From Citrus sinensis (lineage: Eukaryota; Streptophyta; Magnoliopsida; Sapindales; Rutaceae): 64,000 nucleotides of DNA. Positions 14,792 through 26,578 of the stretch are shown here, piece after piece. Numbering within the stretch: the first letter of the stretch is position 1; each line of letters starts with the position of its first letter. The notes under the pieces are model-generated. The model made no database searches, was not told where the DNA came from, and saw only the letters and a list, made by a program, of their open reading frames with translations. The stretch lies in contig NC_068564.1 in assembly GCF_022201045.2 (NCBI RefSeq), positions 30,037,001 through 30,101,000 on the forward strand, written 5' to 3'. The position numbers and the translations under genes were made by a program.

Positions 14792-15282
14792 TTAATTACA
14801 TATGTCTGCATTGTTGGTTATATTATCTCTAAAATATTCTAGAATTCCTCCTTCACATGTGTCATAATCAGCTATTGCAGTAGAGACCAATGCGTTACCC
14901 TCGCTGTAATACCTAATACCTAGGACATGGACCGAATCTTGCAGATTTTGAACAGCTTCGTCTTATCCTGCAGTGCAATCAACCAAGCATTCATACTTGT
15001 ATTTTGAGTAATTACTAGCATTGGACTTCAAAATATTTATGTAAGCTAGGGTGGAAAGACTTTGGTTTGGGGCAATGTCAGCTCTGAAATCCGATGGTTC
15101 ACTTCGAGGATCGATCTCAATGATGATTCGCGTATTTGAACGTAAAGGGTATTGTTGCATGCAGCAGCAACAAAATCTTGTTCGTGATCTGCTAGCCTTA
15201 TTGAAGATGAACCCATAACGTAAAAGAAACTCATCAACAAAAAATTTGCCATAGTTGCGTTGAAAACTTTCCATAAAGCCAT
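14792..15282 (-). pseudogene. PMEI/invertase-inhibitor-like pseudogene
   Basis: On the minus strand an ATG at 15282 opens a hydrophobic leader followed by an AAACNNTLY stretch, matching the first-cysteine region of PMEI-domain proteins. Near 15109-15117 the homology jumps to another frame (LRS in one, DPRSEP in the next), consistent with loss of one base. The second frame continues with ECLVDC, then a TAA at 14963-14965, then DEAVQNLQDSVHVL, LVSTAIADYDTCE and a stop at 14792. The order Cys...SDPRS...ECL...AVxxLQD...TCE is that of the plant invertase/pectin methylesterase inhibitor family. With one frameshift and one in-frame stop it is very likely dead. The expected second cysteine is also missing. 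It lies about 1.8 kb from the nearest PME. Confidence 0.75.
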
Positions 15283-15800
15283 TATATTCTTGTGTTTTGT
15301 AGAATGTATTAAAAGTGATTTTCTGAGAGGCACTTTTGTGATCTTGCACGGCCATTATAAGGGTCTTGACTTGTATCTCTTTGTGTCAGATGATACGTGT
15401 TGCTGGTTCTTGGCATTTAGTTGTTATCTTTCTTCGCAGAGACCATATGCTAACATTTTGCAGCAAATTAAACCATATGCATGAATGGGTCACGAGAATC
15501 AAAATGGTACAAAAATTAAACTACAATTTTCTACAGAAAAGTCCAGGTCAGAGCCTGCTAAGAAACTCTAATAAATTCTGTACAATAAACAAATATGGTT
15601 GAACCTTGACCACCGGCTGGATCATTTAATTGTCACTTATTACATTGCTATCTTTACTTGGTCCAACGGAAAGAATTGTTTAAATAAAATCATTTATTTT
15701 TGGGCCTAATGCCACCATTCGGCGCGTTCAGCAGTTCTGGCTCAGGCCCAAGTTTTTTAATCCTCAGCACAAAGTTTCAAAAATTGTTGGCCAGGTCAAC

Positions 15801-16366
15801 TAGGGATGGAAAAAAGCCTGGGCTGGCCCAAGCCCGCGGGCTTAGGCCCGGCCCTCACCCATGAGGGTCTGGACAAGGGCCCAAGAAAAAAATCCCGGAC
15901 AAAACCAAAGGCCACTACTTTATAAAAAAATAATTTTATAAATTACAATAATATAATTAAAATTGAAAAGTAATTTAAAAATAAAAAAGAAAACTTAAAT
16001 TCTTAACTTACAAATCAATTATGATTCAAAAAAACTAAAATTATGATATTAAATTCTCTCTTTTGTGTCAATTAATTAAGAGAGCGTTTGAAAATCCAGT
16101 ATTAAAGAAAAATAAAGTTATGAGTTTTTATTTGCTTTATTTATTATTTTAATTTGAAATATTCATTTTCTTTAATTTATCTATGATTGTAATAACTTGT
16201 TGATCATTAATTTATTTCAAATTTACAATAATTTAAAATTTTTAAAATAAATAAAGCCCAAGCCCGGGTCGAGCCCGGCCTGGCCCAAGCCCGTACCCCT
16301 AGCTGACAGAGGGTCTGGACATGGGCTTGAAAAAGCCCGGCCCAGGCCCGCTGTTTGCTATCCCTA
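15801..16366. mobile_element. Non-autonomous hAT-type element, 566 bp
   Basis: Begins TAGGGATGG and ends CTATCCCTA, short terminal inverted repeats of the plant hAT kind. The flanks 15793-15800 and 16367-16374 are identical (AGGTCAAC), an 8-bp target duplication as hAT transposase makes. Subterminal regions are rich in GCCCGGCCC-type motifs in both orientations, and the middle is AT-rich with no coding capacity. A second member of the family lies at 51151-51647 in the opposite orientation. Confidence 0.9.
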
Positions 16367-16419
16367 AGGTCAACCCTATTCGACCTCCAATTACATAGAA
16401 ATGCGTGAACTTTATATAT

Positions 16420-16600
16420 GTATATATAGGAAATTTTTTAATTTAGGATTTTAAAGGGCAAGAAGGTAAAAATTTTAAAACCATGCAATTTTAAATTTTA
16501 ATTTTATAATACTACTAAATTTTATAATTTTAAAGTTTTTTAAACTATCCCGTATTTTAAAATTTCAAACAAAAAAACTACTCTCTACTTCCCTATAGAT
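16420..16600. repeat. Possible decayed foldback element
   Basis: Contains GATTTTAAAGGGCAAGAAGG and AAAATTTTAAAACCATGCAA, resembling the arms of the foldback element at 44296-44449, and also sits beside a TATATA stretch. The similarity is by eye over AT-rich sequence and may be partly chance. Confidence 0.25.
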
Positions 16601-17070
16601 ATAAAAGAATTGAATTATTATTATGCCAATTGTGCATCAATAAATTAAACTGGCAATTCATCCAACTTTTCAGCAACACAAGTGAGCAAGGTGGTTCTGA
16701 GGCAGAGAAGAATTAAGGGCAATTCTCCTTCGCGGAAAAATGTCGTGCTTTTGCAAAATATACCTCTACACATTTAACTAATGTGTGTGTAAATAGCTAA
16801 ATTGAGTTTATTTAGTAAAATAATGTTATTATTAAAATCTAGTTTAGTAAAAGAATATTAGGCATTGGAGTCGTGAATAGGGTAAAATTTAAATTTTAAA
16901 TTTAAATAATAAGTCTATTAAGTAAATGAGTGAGTATTTTGGCGGGTTGAAATTTTGTGCCAATCCTCGCACAAAATACCCACACACAAATTGAATCTTC
17001 ATTGCATTTATAGCCATTCTTCTTGAGATACACTAGCAATTTGAGAGAAATTGAGTCTCTAAAGAATTTT

Positions 17071-19217
17071 TCAGAATAAGCCAAAGTGAACAGGAGCACC
17101 TGTTTTGTTGATCCAATTATCTCCTTGTAAGAAAGGGCGTACAGTGTATTTGATGGCCTCTTCCTTAACAATGGTTTTGTATCCAGGCCACTTGACTCTG
17201 CCTTTCGTACTGGCTCCAGGTCCTTTATTGTTGAATTCTGCATAATATAATGTTTTGAGTCCATAATTTCCTTTTAATGCCAACCATCCCTCAGGATGAA
17301 TGAAATCCTCGAGTGTCGAATCCATAATGATTGTTCTTGAGTATTCCTTTGAGGGCCTGCCAAGATAAGTCCTGAAACTCTTCTTGACAGGTTCGAGTGA
17401 CTCGTCGGGTGCAATTTCACAATTCTGTAGCACAATTCCTGTGGTTTGAAATTTGTCAATCCTACTTTGTGCTGTAACAGTGTTTTCTTGGCCGTCCAGG
17501 GGCTTTCTAACCATTATCTGGCAATTCTGAAAGATAGCTGCCGCATCGCCAAATATGAAATCGACTGTGCCTGTAATTAAGCAACTCCTGTAGAATTGGC
17601 GGTGAGTTTGCACCCACACTGCGTTTTGGTAGCCCTCAAAGCGGCAGTTGTGAAATGTTGCACGGTCGGATTGGACTCTAGCAGCCACTGCCTTACCCTT
17701 TTCTGGACCCGCAATGTTTCTGAATCCCATTGATTTAGCAAATAACCCGTCTCCGATAGCCACTGCAAAAGCAATCAACAATTAAGCAAGTTCGTAAAAT
17801 AGATCCTAGTGCTAGTGATGGAACCAGTATTTTGGATATCGGTTATGATGGAGAAGAACTACAAATTTGGAGAGACCACACAACTAAAACGTAAGATTTA
17901 CACTGAATATCAGCTAAAGTTCGATTAGGTCCCTTGACATAAAACAAACCCCTTCTCTAATGCATTATGGACTTGCAGGGCCTAGACTCGGGTCTCAACA
18001 CAGTTCCGGCGCCCCTGCCTGGTGCCAAAATGTTAATGTAACTAACGTACCAAAAGTTGCAGTATCATAGATATTGACTCCGTCTGCAACACTTTTGCGC
18101 CCCACAATGATGGACTTCTGAGATCCTTCCCCAAGGATTGTAAGATTCACGATACGCTTTGACACAGTCACACTCTCTTCGTAAATTCCTGCGGCAACAT
18201 AGATGACAAACCTACAGCGCATTCAAAATGGACGAACCGTTACGAAAATGAATTGTTTGACATTGTTAGAAGCTCAATTGAATATCATAATTAATCATAC
18301 CGTCCTTCATATTTTTGAGGTACGGCTGCCAATGCTTCAGATATTGTTGTAAAGTTTCCGGAGCCATCTTTTGCCACTATCAAGTGTGGTTCTATCTTGT
18401 TGTTTTCTTCATCCTGCAACATTTTTCTTTCCTGATGGCTCATCCAGGATGGTAGTACTCCATCCTTTGAATCCAAAAGGCCGCGATGATCCGTTCCTTC
18501 GGGCGTCAAATTCATGATTGATGACAAGTATTTTGAAAATTGGCTTAACATAGCTAGAGAATTGCTAGTGAGTTGCTGGGTTTCATTCAGGGTTTTGTCC
18601 ATGTCAGATTTCATTTTTCCTTCAGGAAATCCATCAATGCATGTCTGTTGATAAGTCATGACTGCACTTAGCCAATTGTTCAATTCACCAGCCCTTTCTA
18701 CAAGCATCCCAAGATCACGCTTTTTGCCACCAACTTGAGAAACACATCGATTCAATTCCTCCTTGGCGTCATCTATGACTTTCTTACAAACTTTAAATGC
18801 AGCTTCTGTTTCTGGGGCATTAAAATCGTTGGATTCTACTTTCTTAATGGCCTTATCAAGCTCAACAACAGTTGCTGCTATTGAAGCCTTGAGAAATTCT
18901 CTGGGTTCATCAATCGAAGGGTCCTTTTCGGCTGCAGCCGACAAAGTATCACTGCACGAATTCTTGTATGCAGTGCTCCCACATATAGTTGAAATCATTT
19001 TTTGTGCACGCGAAATCCCTTTCGGGTCTCCAGATGACGGTGATGTTTTAGAAGAATCCTCCCCATTATCTTGAGAAACAACTCCAAAAACTCCCGCAGC
19101 AATCAAAATGATGAGAACAAATGCAGAAATGGCAGAAATTGTTACTCGCTTTCGAAATTTTCGTTGTCTTTCAGCCTTCCTGCGTTCTGATAAATGATCA
19201 AAATCTTGAAATACCAT
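17071..19217 (-). CDS. PMEI-PME family protein lacking key catalytic residues (PME-2)
   Basis: Three exons (18301-19217, 18051-18211, 17071-17762; 1770 bp) join in frame to 589 residues, with GT-AG introns of 89 and 288 bp. A basic N-terminus and membrane segment (about 26-47) suggest a type II anchor. The PMEI domain has Cys79, Cys88, Cys144 and Cys193, and RKML (264-267) stands at the processing position. In the PME domain the usual QAVAL glutamine is Lys383, QDTL reads QNAV (Asp to Asn406), LGRPW reads LGRPS (Ser497) and the GWxxW second tryptophan is Leu522. Asp427 of DFIFG and Arg495 remain. The frame is fully open, so it is maintained or young, but demethylation activity seems unlikely. 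It might act through its PMEI part or by binding pectin; that is inference. The left breakpoint of the segmental duplication lies in its last exon. Confidence 0.9.
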
Positions 19218-19404
19218 TATTGTGACACGGGCAGAGATCTCTCTGCCTTAACATCCAAAGCAAAGGCAGAGCGACACGAAAAAATGAAAAATTAAAAAAA
19301 AAATGCAAGACCAAGAACAAGAGAAACGGACAGGAGAATTTTCAGGTGTTATGTTTAAAAGTCAGTTAAGGAACTTGTCCGAAACGGGTGACACAGAATC
19401 TCTC

Positions 19405-19412
19405 CTTTATAA
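19405..19412 (-). promoter_or_regulatory. Candidate TATA box of PME-2
   Basis: Minus-strand TTATAAAG about 190 bp upstream of the ATG at 19217. The same box is kept in the second copy at 29731-29738. Confidence 0.4.
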
Positions 19413-19974
19413 CCGATTTTCCCTCCTTACCTTGCCTTTAAATTTCGCAAAATCACTCTTAAATCCGCACAACTAAATATAAACAAGTACCATTAAGTAT
19501 CAAATTTATTCAGGATTGGCTATTAATTAGAGGGGACACTATGTGGAATTACATGTAGTGTAACATAATTTGTGCGATTCTATATATGGCGTGATTTTGT
19601 TCATTTTAGACTAGGTCTGTAATATTTTGGTTGCCCTTCACAAATTCAAATAGGACTGCGCATAATTTCAGTCACTAGTGCTTTGATCGAAGTTACCTCC
19701 AACTCACCCGTGCAGAAATGTGAAAGCACATTCTGAATCTGAGTTCTCTGCTGGGACCTTGTAGCGTAGTGGGCCTCTGCACTTCACAAGCCTTGTTTAT
19801 GGTCACTTATGGTGGCCTTTGGTTTTTTGCAGCGTTGACGCGGTTGCCTCTTGAATACGGAAGATTATTTTCCAAGATGACTTGATTTACCGGGATTTGA
19901 AAAATTCTGCATCCTGTTGGATGTGATACATCTTTGTTGAGTGCTCAAATTTGTTCCACATTGATTAAAAATAA

Positions 19975-20092
19975 GGGTCCTGCTACGTTTAACGTAACGT
20001 ACGTCCCACACACAGCAACAGTTTGCGTGGTGGGACCCACAATTATTGCTGTGTGAGGCTTACGTTACGTTAAACGTAACGTAGCGCCAGCC
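19975..20092. mobile_element. Mutator-type MITE, 118 bp, only in copy 1
   Basis: The ends are inverted repeats built on CTACGTT and TTTAACGTAACGTA, and the interior (CCCACACACAGCAA against TTGCTGTGTGAGG) is also palindromic, so the whole element folds back. It is flanked by the identical 9-mer TAAAAATAA at 19966-19974 and 20093-20101; a 9-bp duplication is the Mutator signature. The corresponding site in copy 2 (about 30290-30305) has a single TAACAATAA and no element, a natural empty site. Confidence 0.92.
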
Positions 20093-20101
20093 TAAAAATA
20101 A

Positions 20102-21570
20102 TTAGTATATTGACTTTAGTATATAGGATGGGTCATTTTACGTAATATTAAATTAGTATATAGCACTTGTAAGAAGAATCAATTAAGGGCGGACATACAC
20201 ATTAGAAAGTTTTAAATGCAAATCAATAAGATGCAAAGGGATGCAAATATAATTAAGTTTGGGACTGCATACTAATGATGAGAATTTAGCAAATAGATTG
20301 AGAGTAACAAATAAAGAATTTTCTAAATTAGTCAGGACCTAATGTAGTATTCAATTATCATATGGTTTAATATAACAAAAAAAGAATTTTCTTCCGACAT
20401 AGAAACTCTCATATGCTACTTTATAACCAAGTCAAATTAATTAAAAATGTAATTTCTAAGATATCCTTCTCCAATCAGATCAATTTCAATGGTACATCTT
20501 GGGTTTTCCTCGCTTTTGAATTTTTTTTTAATACTTTCAGTAATTATTTATTAGGATCTAACTTAACAGACTGTAATAAGTGAATATTAACAATATCGCT
20601 TTCGACTAGTTTAGGTACTCTTAATGCAAAAGTGTGTTCAATCATTCATTAGAGTTTTGGAGTTATTTATTTATTTATATTTTTAGCATAGTTTTAATTA
20701 GTAGGTTATAGTAAAGGCTAATCTAGACACAGTAAGTACAAGCTATGCGCAATTATCTTTTTGAAAACAAGTAGAAAAGGACACCATATGGCGTCAAGCT
20801 TCAAGAGTCAAATCCCACCGGTGAATAAATTGTTAAAGGACAAACCATTTTTTCCATCAAAAAGAACAAAAAGACCTGACTTGGTTAGCCAATCACCATC
20901 TGTTCTCCATTCTGATAGTTCTGTATTCATGTGCTCAATTATATAGTCAAGTTGAGCATCTTACCGACCAAAAAACTCATTAAATAAAGAGGGATTAAAA
21001 AGAAATTAGGCCTCAAATTAAAGCTAAGATAACCAAACAAGTCAGACTCATAAAATTGTTTCCTTGGTGTGTGAAACTGCTTTTTATTTTTAATTATAAC
21101 ATTATGCCAACTAGACTGTCTTAGGCATTTTCTTCAATATTGCACTTGAACTCGATGCTGCGTATATGATATAATTCGGCCAATTTGATCCTTTAAATGA
21201 TATATGCTATTTAAAATAAAATAAAAAAGAAAGAAAGACAGAAAAAGAAACCCCCCATATTCTTCACATGGTTTTGCTGCTTCATGTTCCTTGTTTGCAC
21301 ACAAAATGCTACTAACAAGCAAACCTAACACAAGATTTTATCCCATAAGCCTTTCATTGACAGATCAAATCATTTTCTTACTTCAACCAAATTTCATAAA
21401 TATTAACTTTGAGAACCATACATAGGCCTTTCATTGACAGATCAAATCATTTCCTTACGTCAACCTAATTTCATAAATATCTACTTTAGAAACCAAACTA
21501 ATACAAACAAGAGTTCTAGTTACATTCGAACTTAATAAAAATAAAAATTAATTTTCACAAAAGATGGTGA
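20102..21570. other. Intergenic stretch between PME-2 and PME-3 (copy 1)
   Basis: AT-rich and conserved in copy 2 (about 30300-31834). The open frame at 20761-20946 is disrupted in the other copy, so I do not call it a gene. The last 220 bp contain a 77-bp tandem repeat listed separately. Confidence 0.6.
21349..21502. repeat. 77-bp tandem repeat downstream of PME-3
   Basis: GCCTTTCATTGACAGATCAA occurs at 21349 and again at 21426, and similarity runs on to TTTCATAAATAT in both units. The same pair is present at 31613 and 31690 in copy 2, so this repeat is older than the segmental duplication. Confidence 0.85.
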
Positions 21571-23342
21571 TTAAATCCCATCTTGGTAAGGAATTGAAGT
21601 TGAATCCAGCCACTCCTGACCATTAATTAACTGTGATACCGTAAAATCATATGCATCATTCTCATCCATGACATGATACCCGGGCCAAGTGACCCGATTA
21701 TCGGTCCCGGAACCTGGACCATAATTATTGAACTCTCCGTAGTACAATGTGTCCAAGCCTTGATCACCTGACCACTCGGTCCACCCGGCTGTCTCAATAA
21801 AGTCATCAATGTAGGACTCAAGAAAAACTGTGGTTGAGTAGATCCTCCAGGGCCTGCCTAGGTAACTTTTAACACTTGCAGAATTTGCATACAGATCTTC
21901 AGTAGCCAAAATTGAACAATTTTGGATTGAGATTCCAGTGTTTTCATTTGGGTCGTCTTTTGATTGTGCTGTGATGACTGTGAATTGCCCTGGCAATGGC
22001 ATTCTAGATACAATGTTACATGCCTGGAGAACCACTGCAGCGTTACCAAATATGTAGTCTATGGTTCCGTATACGTCACACTCTCGATAAAACTGACGAA
22101 ATGAGTGTACATATAACGTATCCTGGTAACCAGAGAAGCTGCATCTGAACAAAGCTGCAAAATCTGCATTCACTCTTAAGGCAACCGCTTGGTGCTTCTC
22201 TGGCCCTGCCTTGTTCTCAATTGTTAGGTCCCGTGCCAGAAACCCGTCTCCGGACACAGCTGCAATTAACAAGTTTACATTGAGATATTTTAAAGATTAG
22301 TGCTAACGACACTTTCAGCACTAGTAGAAATTTTTTCATTTTATCTCTAAAGTTCAAATATTAATGGACAAAAAGGCACGATGCTCTAAAAAGTGTTTTG
22401 AAAATTACCTACTGTTGCAGATCTGAAAGTGGTCCAGCCATCGCCCACACTTCTGCTTCCGGTGATGATAGTTGACTCTTTACCGCCTCCACGCAGAAAA
22501 ATGTTGGTCTTATAGCTTGGAATTTCCAAATTCTCCTCATAAACCCCTTGTTTAATATTGATGATTACTCTATCATCGCTGTTATTGGGAGCAAAATTTA
22601 TCGCATCAGTGATGGTAGTGAAATCTCCCGTTCCATCGGCAGCCACGGTCAGCACTTGACTCTGGTCATACTCATTATCGTCATCGGAGCTCTGCAGAAT
22701 CCGGCGATCTTTTCTTGAAAACCATTCTGGAAATCCCATTAGGCGGCGGCGGTGTTTGTTGCCTTCTGTCGTCGCTGGCTTTGGAAGTGCTGACAGGGAG
22801 TTGCTCACATACCTGTAAGTACTTGTTATAGAGTTCACTAAAGGTTGCTTCAAATAACCTGAAGCAGAGTTAAGGCTCTCTAAACAAGTATTCTTATTTG
22901 TTAGAGCTGCACTGAGATATGCTCTTGCATCGGATAAGGTTTTAGCACCATGAGCTGCACGGATTTTCGGGAGAGATTTCTGTAAAGCGGATAATGTGAT
23001 TTGGTGAAGTTCTTTACAATCTTGGATTGTGCCTCTCTGTTTCTCGACAATATTAGAGCTGCCTGCACCGGACAATAGATTGGTGACCTTCCCGGCTTCG
23101 GATATGGCCATTTGGAGAGTTTGAAGCAAGAAGTTGATGATGTTTGGACTGATATTGATTGATATAGAGAGCTTCAATGACTCAAAACAAGCATCTGGGT
23201 GCGGAGTGCTTTTGCAAAAATTGCTTATTGAAGATATGTTGGTGTGTAGAGAAGTTGTTGAAGGAGTGCTTAGAGTAGCTGTGATGGAGATGGAGATTGT
23301 GAAGAGGAGAAAGGTGAGTTTCAGAAAGGAGGAAGCAGCCAT
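21571..23342 (-). CDS. Pectin methylesterase with PMEI pro-domain (PME-3, copy 1)
   Basis: Two exons (22409-23342 and 21571-22259) with a 149-bp GT-AG intron give 1623 bp and 540 residues. A signal peptide covers about residues 1-25. The PMEI domain shows Cys43, Cys52, Cys109 and Cys153. RRRL (198-201) and RRIL (213-216) are candidate processing sites before the catalytic domain. Catalytic residues are complete: GVYEE, Gln335 in QAVAL, Gln357-Asp358 in QDTL, Asp379 (as DYIFG, a tolerated variant), Arg447 and Trp449 in LGRPW, and GWTEW. Expected to be an active, secreted, cell-wall enzyme. An exact-length paralogue is at 31835-33605, and I count 20 residue differences between them. The start is the first ATG, opening the signal peptide. 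Confidence 0.95.
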
Positions 23343-23427
23343 GACAGCCGATATGAAGAAGGCAGAGTGAATTGATTCACTATGTTTAAAATGTTGAAGA
23401 TAAGAGAGTGGCTAATCGCTGATTGTT

Positions 23428-23436
23428 CTTAAATAA
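23428..23436 (-). promoter_or_regulatory. Weak TATA-like box of PME-3
   Basis: Minus-strand TTATTTAAG about 90 bp upstream of the ATG; conserved in copy 2. Weak match, placed mainly by position. Confidence 0.3.
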
Positions 23437-26400
23437 TGTTTTGGGGGTGGAGGGGAACAAAATTGCATGGAGTTTGTGTGACTTATAATATTGAATTGCG
23501 TGGATTTTAGTGACGGTGATCTTTGAAAATTGGGAGATGATTATTTGACCGTGTCTCTAAAATACTTGTTTACATTTGCTTTGGGATAAAAGCAATTCAT
23601 AGATGCATAATATTGTATGTTCTTTTAATTTTCACGGCAGGCTAGAGAGAGAGAGAGAGAGAGATTCTATAGCCATGTTTGCCCTTGCCAGTCTTTGAAT
23701 GTACTTGAGAAGCGGCCAGTGTTGGAAGAAATTTTAGAATGCATTAAAAGTATATTGCCCCTTATATAATAAGTAAATAACATTATATCATATATTATAT
23801 ATTAAATTTTTTTATGATTTTTTTCCTGCTTTCATTTTTTTTGTTAAACTATTTTAAACGATAAAATTGATTGAAACCCTCAATGTCAATACTGTTATCA
23901 AAGATTCAAAATAATGAATTTTATCCATCTATTAATTCAAACACTCGTAAAATTACTTGTTAAAACAATATTTAATAGATCAAGGGCATAAATCAATGTT
24001 GTTATTGACAGTTTATATGCTTAAGGATTAAACACTTATAATTTGGTTTTTGTAGCACAATTGATTATTTTAAGATTTACTTGACATCTAGTGGTGTTTA
24101 CTAAACACCCTATCACCCTTCTCTCGAATGTGAAAAGGATTTGTTGTTAACGGTATTAAGCTACACCTCAATTGTGTTATTAGAAACTCTTTTTTTATAT
24201 ATATAAATAATGATTATTGTGATGTTTATATGGATAGTATTATTGTGATGTTTATATAAATAATGATTACATAACTTTTCTGAACCATACAAAACTATGA
24301 ATTTCGTAATTTATATGGTTCACAAGAGTTGTGTAAGTTAACTTAGCATTTGTCTAGTATATAACGTTTATTGATATATTTATTTTGAAGTTTGAACCCT
24401 TTATTGAACTAGCACAGTCACATGAAGCAGAGAGAGCAACATGCCAACATCCAACAAGGAAGATATTTCATTGTTCAAAAACAACAAATAAATTAATGAG
24501 CGATTCATGGTTTGTGCGAATGGTGGGCCGTGGCCCATGGGGGCTTGTCAATGATGTAAATTTTGCCTCTCCGCAAAAGACGGGTAAAGGAGTTTAAGAG
24601 TACTCTTAGTACTTCTAAAAAAAAAGGGTACTCTTAGTAGGTCCTATCTAGGGAGCGCGGTCACATGCGACTAAATACATCTCAAATTATCCTCTAATAA
24701 AAATTTGACACGCTCACAGTCGCGCACAATAAGATCCGCGACTGCTGCACACACCAAATCATGCTCATGCTTTCAATTCTATCAAGCAAGCTTAGACCAA
24801 GCTCAAAGTAATCCATTTAGCAATTTGGCCGATTTTGGCATTTGTTGAATCTTGACTTTTGGACTTAACTGGAATCTGATGTGGCTGGTAACATGGAAAA
24901 TCATGCAAAATGCTATATAATTTTTTAGACCCCAGAAACTTATATCTATAGATTACAACCAAATCAAAATTGTTAAATTTAAAACATTTCTAACAAGTTT
25001 TAGCATTAATTATAGTTTAATTAGTAAAATAAACAATTTTCGAAGATTTGACCACCTAAGTTTATATTCCAAAATAGAAAAATCATCAATCACAGCTTGA
25101 TTAATTAAGACGAGTCTTTTTCTAATCTTCATAACTTAAGATTTCAATACGAATGATCTCTATCTCACTTCTTGTTAAAGTAAATTATTCGAGGGAATGC
25201 CGAAGACTAAAGTATAAAGATTGTAGTAGGAAAATCAAACATCTGTGTATAAAAGTCAAAAGAATATTGCTACATGCAATCATAAAAATAGTTTTATTTC
25301 TTCAACTTAATTTCTTGTGTTTAAAAACCAAAATTCTTCTAGAGTGCCAATTGAAAATCAACATCATGATTCATGAGAACTGGTGATGCTAATAAATAAT
25401 AAGTTTCTTTTTTAATTGATAATGCTGATAAATAATACTTAATTAAATTTCAACACATTTCTTTACATGTTTTAGGATGAACTCTAATTCAATTAATAAA
25501 CTAAAGGATTTTCCAAGATCTGACAACATACATTCAAATTCCATATCGAAAAATCATCAATCCCAAATCAGAAAACGAGTCTTTGCTGATATTCAATTAC
25601 TTAAAATTAAGATCACATGAATGATCTCCAGCTTGCTTTGAATTATTGTTTGAATGTCATTGACAGATTATAAAGATTGCTGTGGAAATACATACAAGTT
25701 GTCGTATCTATGTATGAAGCATTATTCAATCACGCACGAGGTGAAGCCGTGTATGTGAATCTAGAGTGCCAACCAAGAAGGAAACATGATGGGTCAACGA
25801 AACCTTAAAATCAATATATAAATCACAAATTGAAATTCATTTAAGGCCAAACTCATGTCCAAATAAAAATTTCGTCCTCGATCATTCCCATAATGGATAC
25901 GATCATCTCATTTCAATGTATTTTGAAAAATATTTTTTGCGGCGTGTAGAATTGTTCTGAGAAAATAGTTGTAAATCATTTTTTTTCCCTCCAAGTAACT
26001 TTATTACTATTATTATCATTGTTATTATTTTTTTCGGCGTCAATTTGCAAGTTGTAGCTAATGGATAACTTTCACTTTTTCCTTCATTTTTTTCAATAAC
26101 GCAAAATCAAATAAAACCAAAGAGTGAGTTGTGAGTAATTATTTTTAAAATCTCTCAGTGGCAACTTGGCCCTTCTTCTGAAAATTCACGAGACAAAGTC
26201 GTTTTGCGCTGCATCTTTTGTCCTGGCAACTGCCAAATTCTCGCATGTTCAGATTCTTTCTACATTTATTTACACACTTGCTTTATCCACATATATCCGT
26301 CTTCTTTACCCGACCACGCGTAATTGTACAATTAATTATTCTTTTGATTTAAATAACAAAAGGACCAAAAGCACTACTGTGATTATAATCCAAACAAAGA

Positions 26401-26578
26401 ACTCTTTAATCAAGAATTAAGAGTGTAAAATTTTTGGTCACCTACTGAACATTGTCAGTCCTGAGAGTATTTAATGTCGTTCAAAAATGAGATAGTGATG
26501 GCGGCTACCAGAATAATTTCACTGTGTAAACGAGTCTATGTTAATTCTATTGATTCTGAATACAAGAATCATTGCACA
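23437..26578. other. Noncoding right part of duplication copy 1
   Basis: No gene seen. It contains a GA microsatellite (23645-23664; longer in copy 2) and long AT-rich stretches conserved in copy 2. Short open frames here (24385-24597, 25153-25386, 26166-26420) have no family features. Their survival in copy 2 is explained by recent duplication, and the first changes length between copies. Confidence 0.6.

Noticed and set aside
15260..15602. Two overlapping plus-strand open frames
   Set aside because: The 5' part is antisense to the PMEI pseudogene; no domain or splice context supports them.
20761..20946. 61-codon open frame between PME-2 and PME-3
   Set aside because: The counterpart at about 31024 is disrupted by small indels, so there is no coding constraint between duplicates.
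25153..25386. 77-codon open frame preserved in both duplication copies (also 35389-35622)
   Set aside because: The copies are too recent for preservation to mean constraint, and the sequence is Ile/Lys/Leu-rich with no family similarity I can see.
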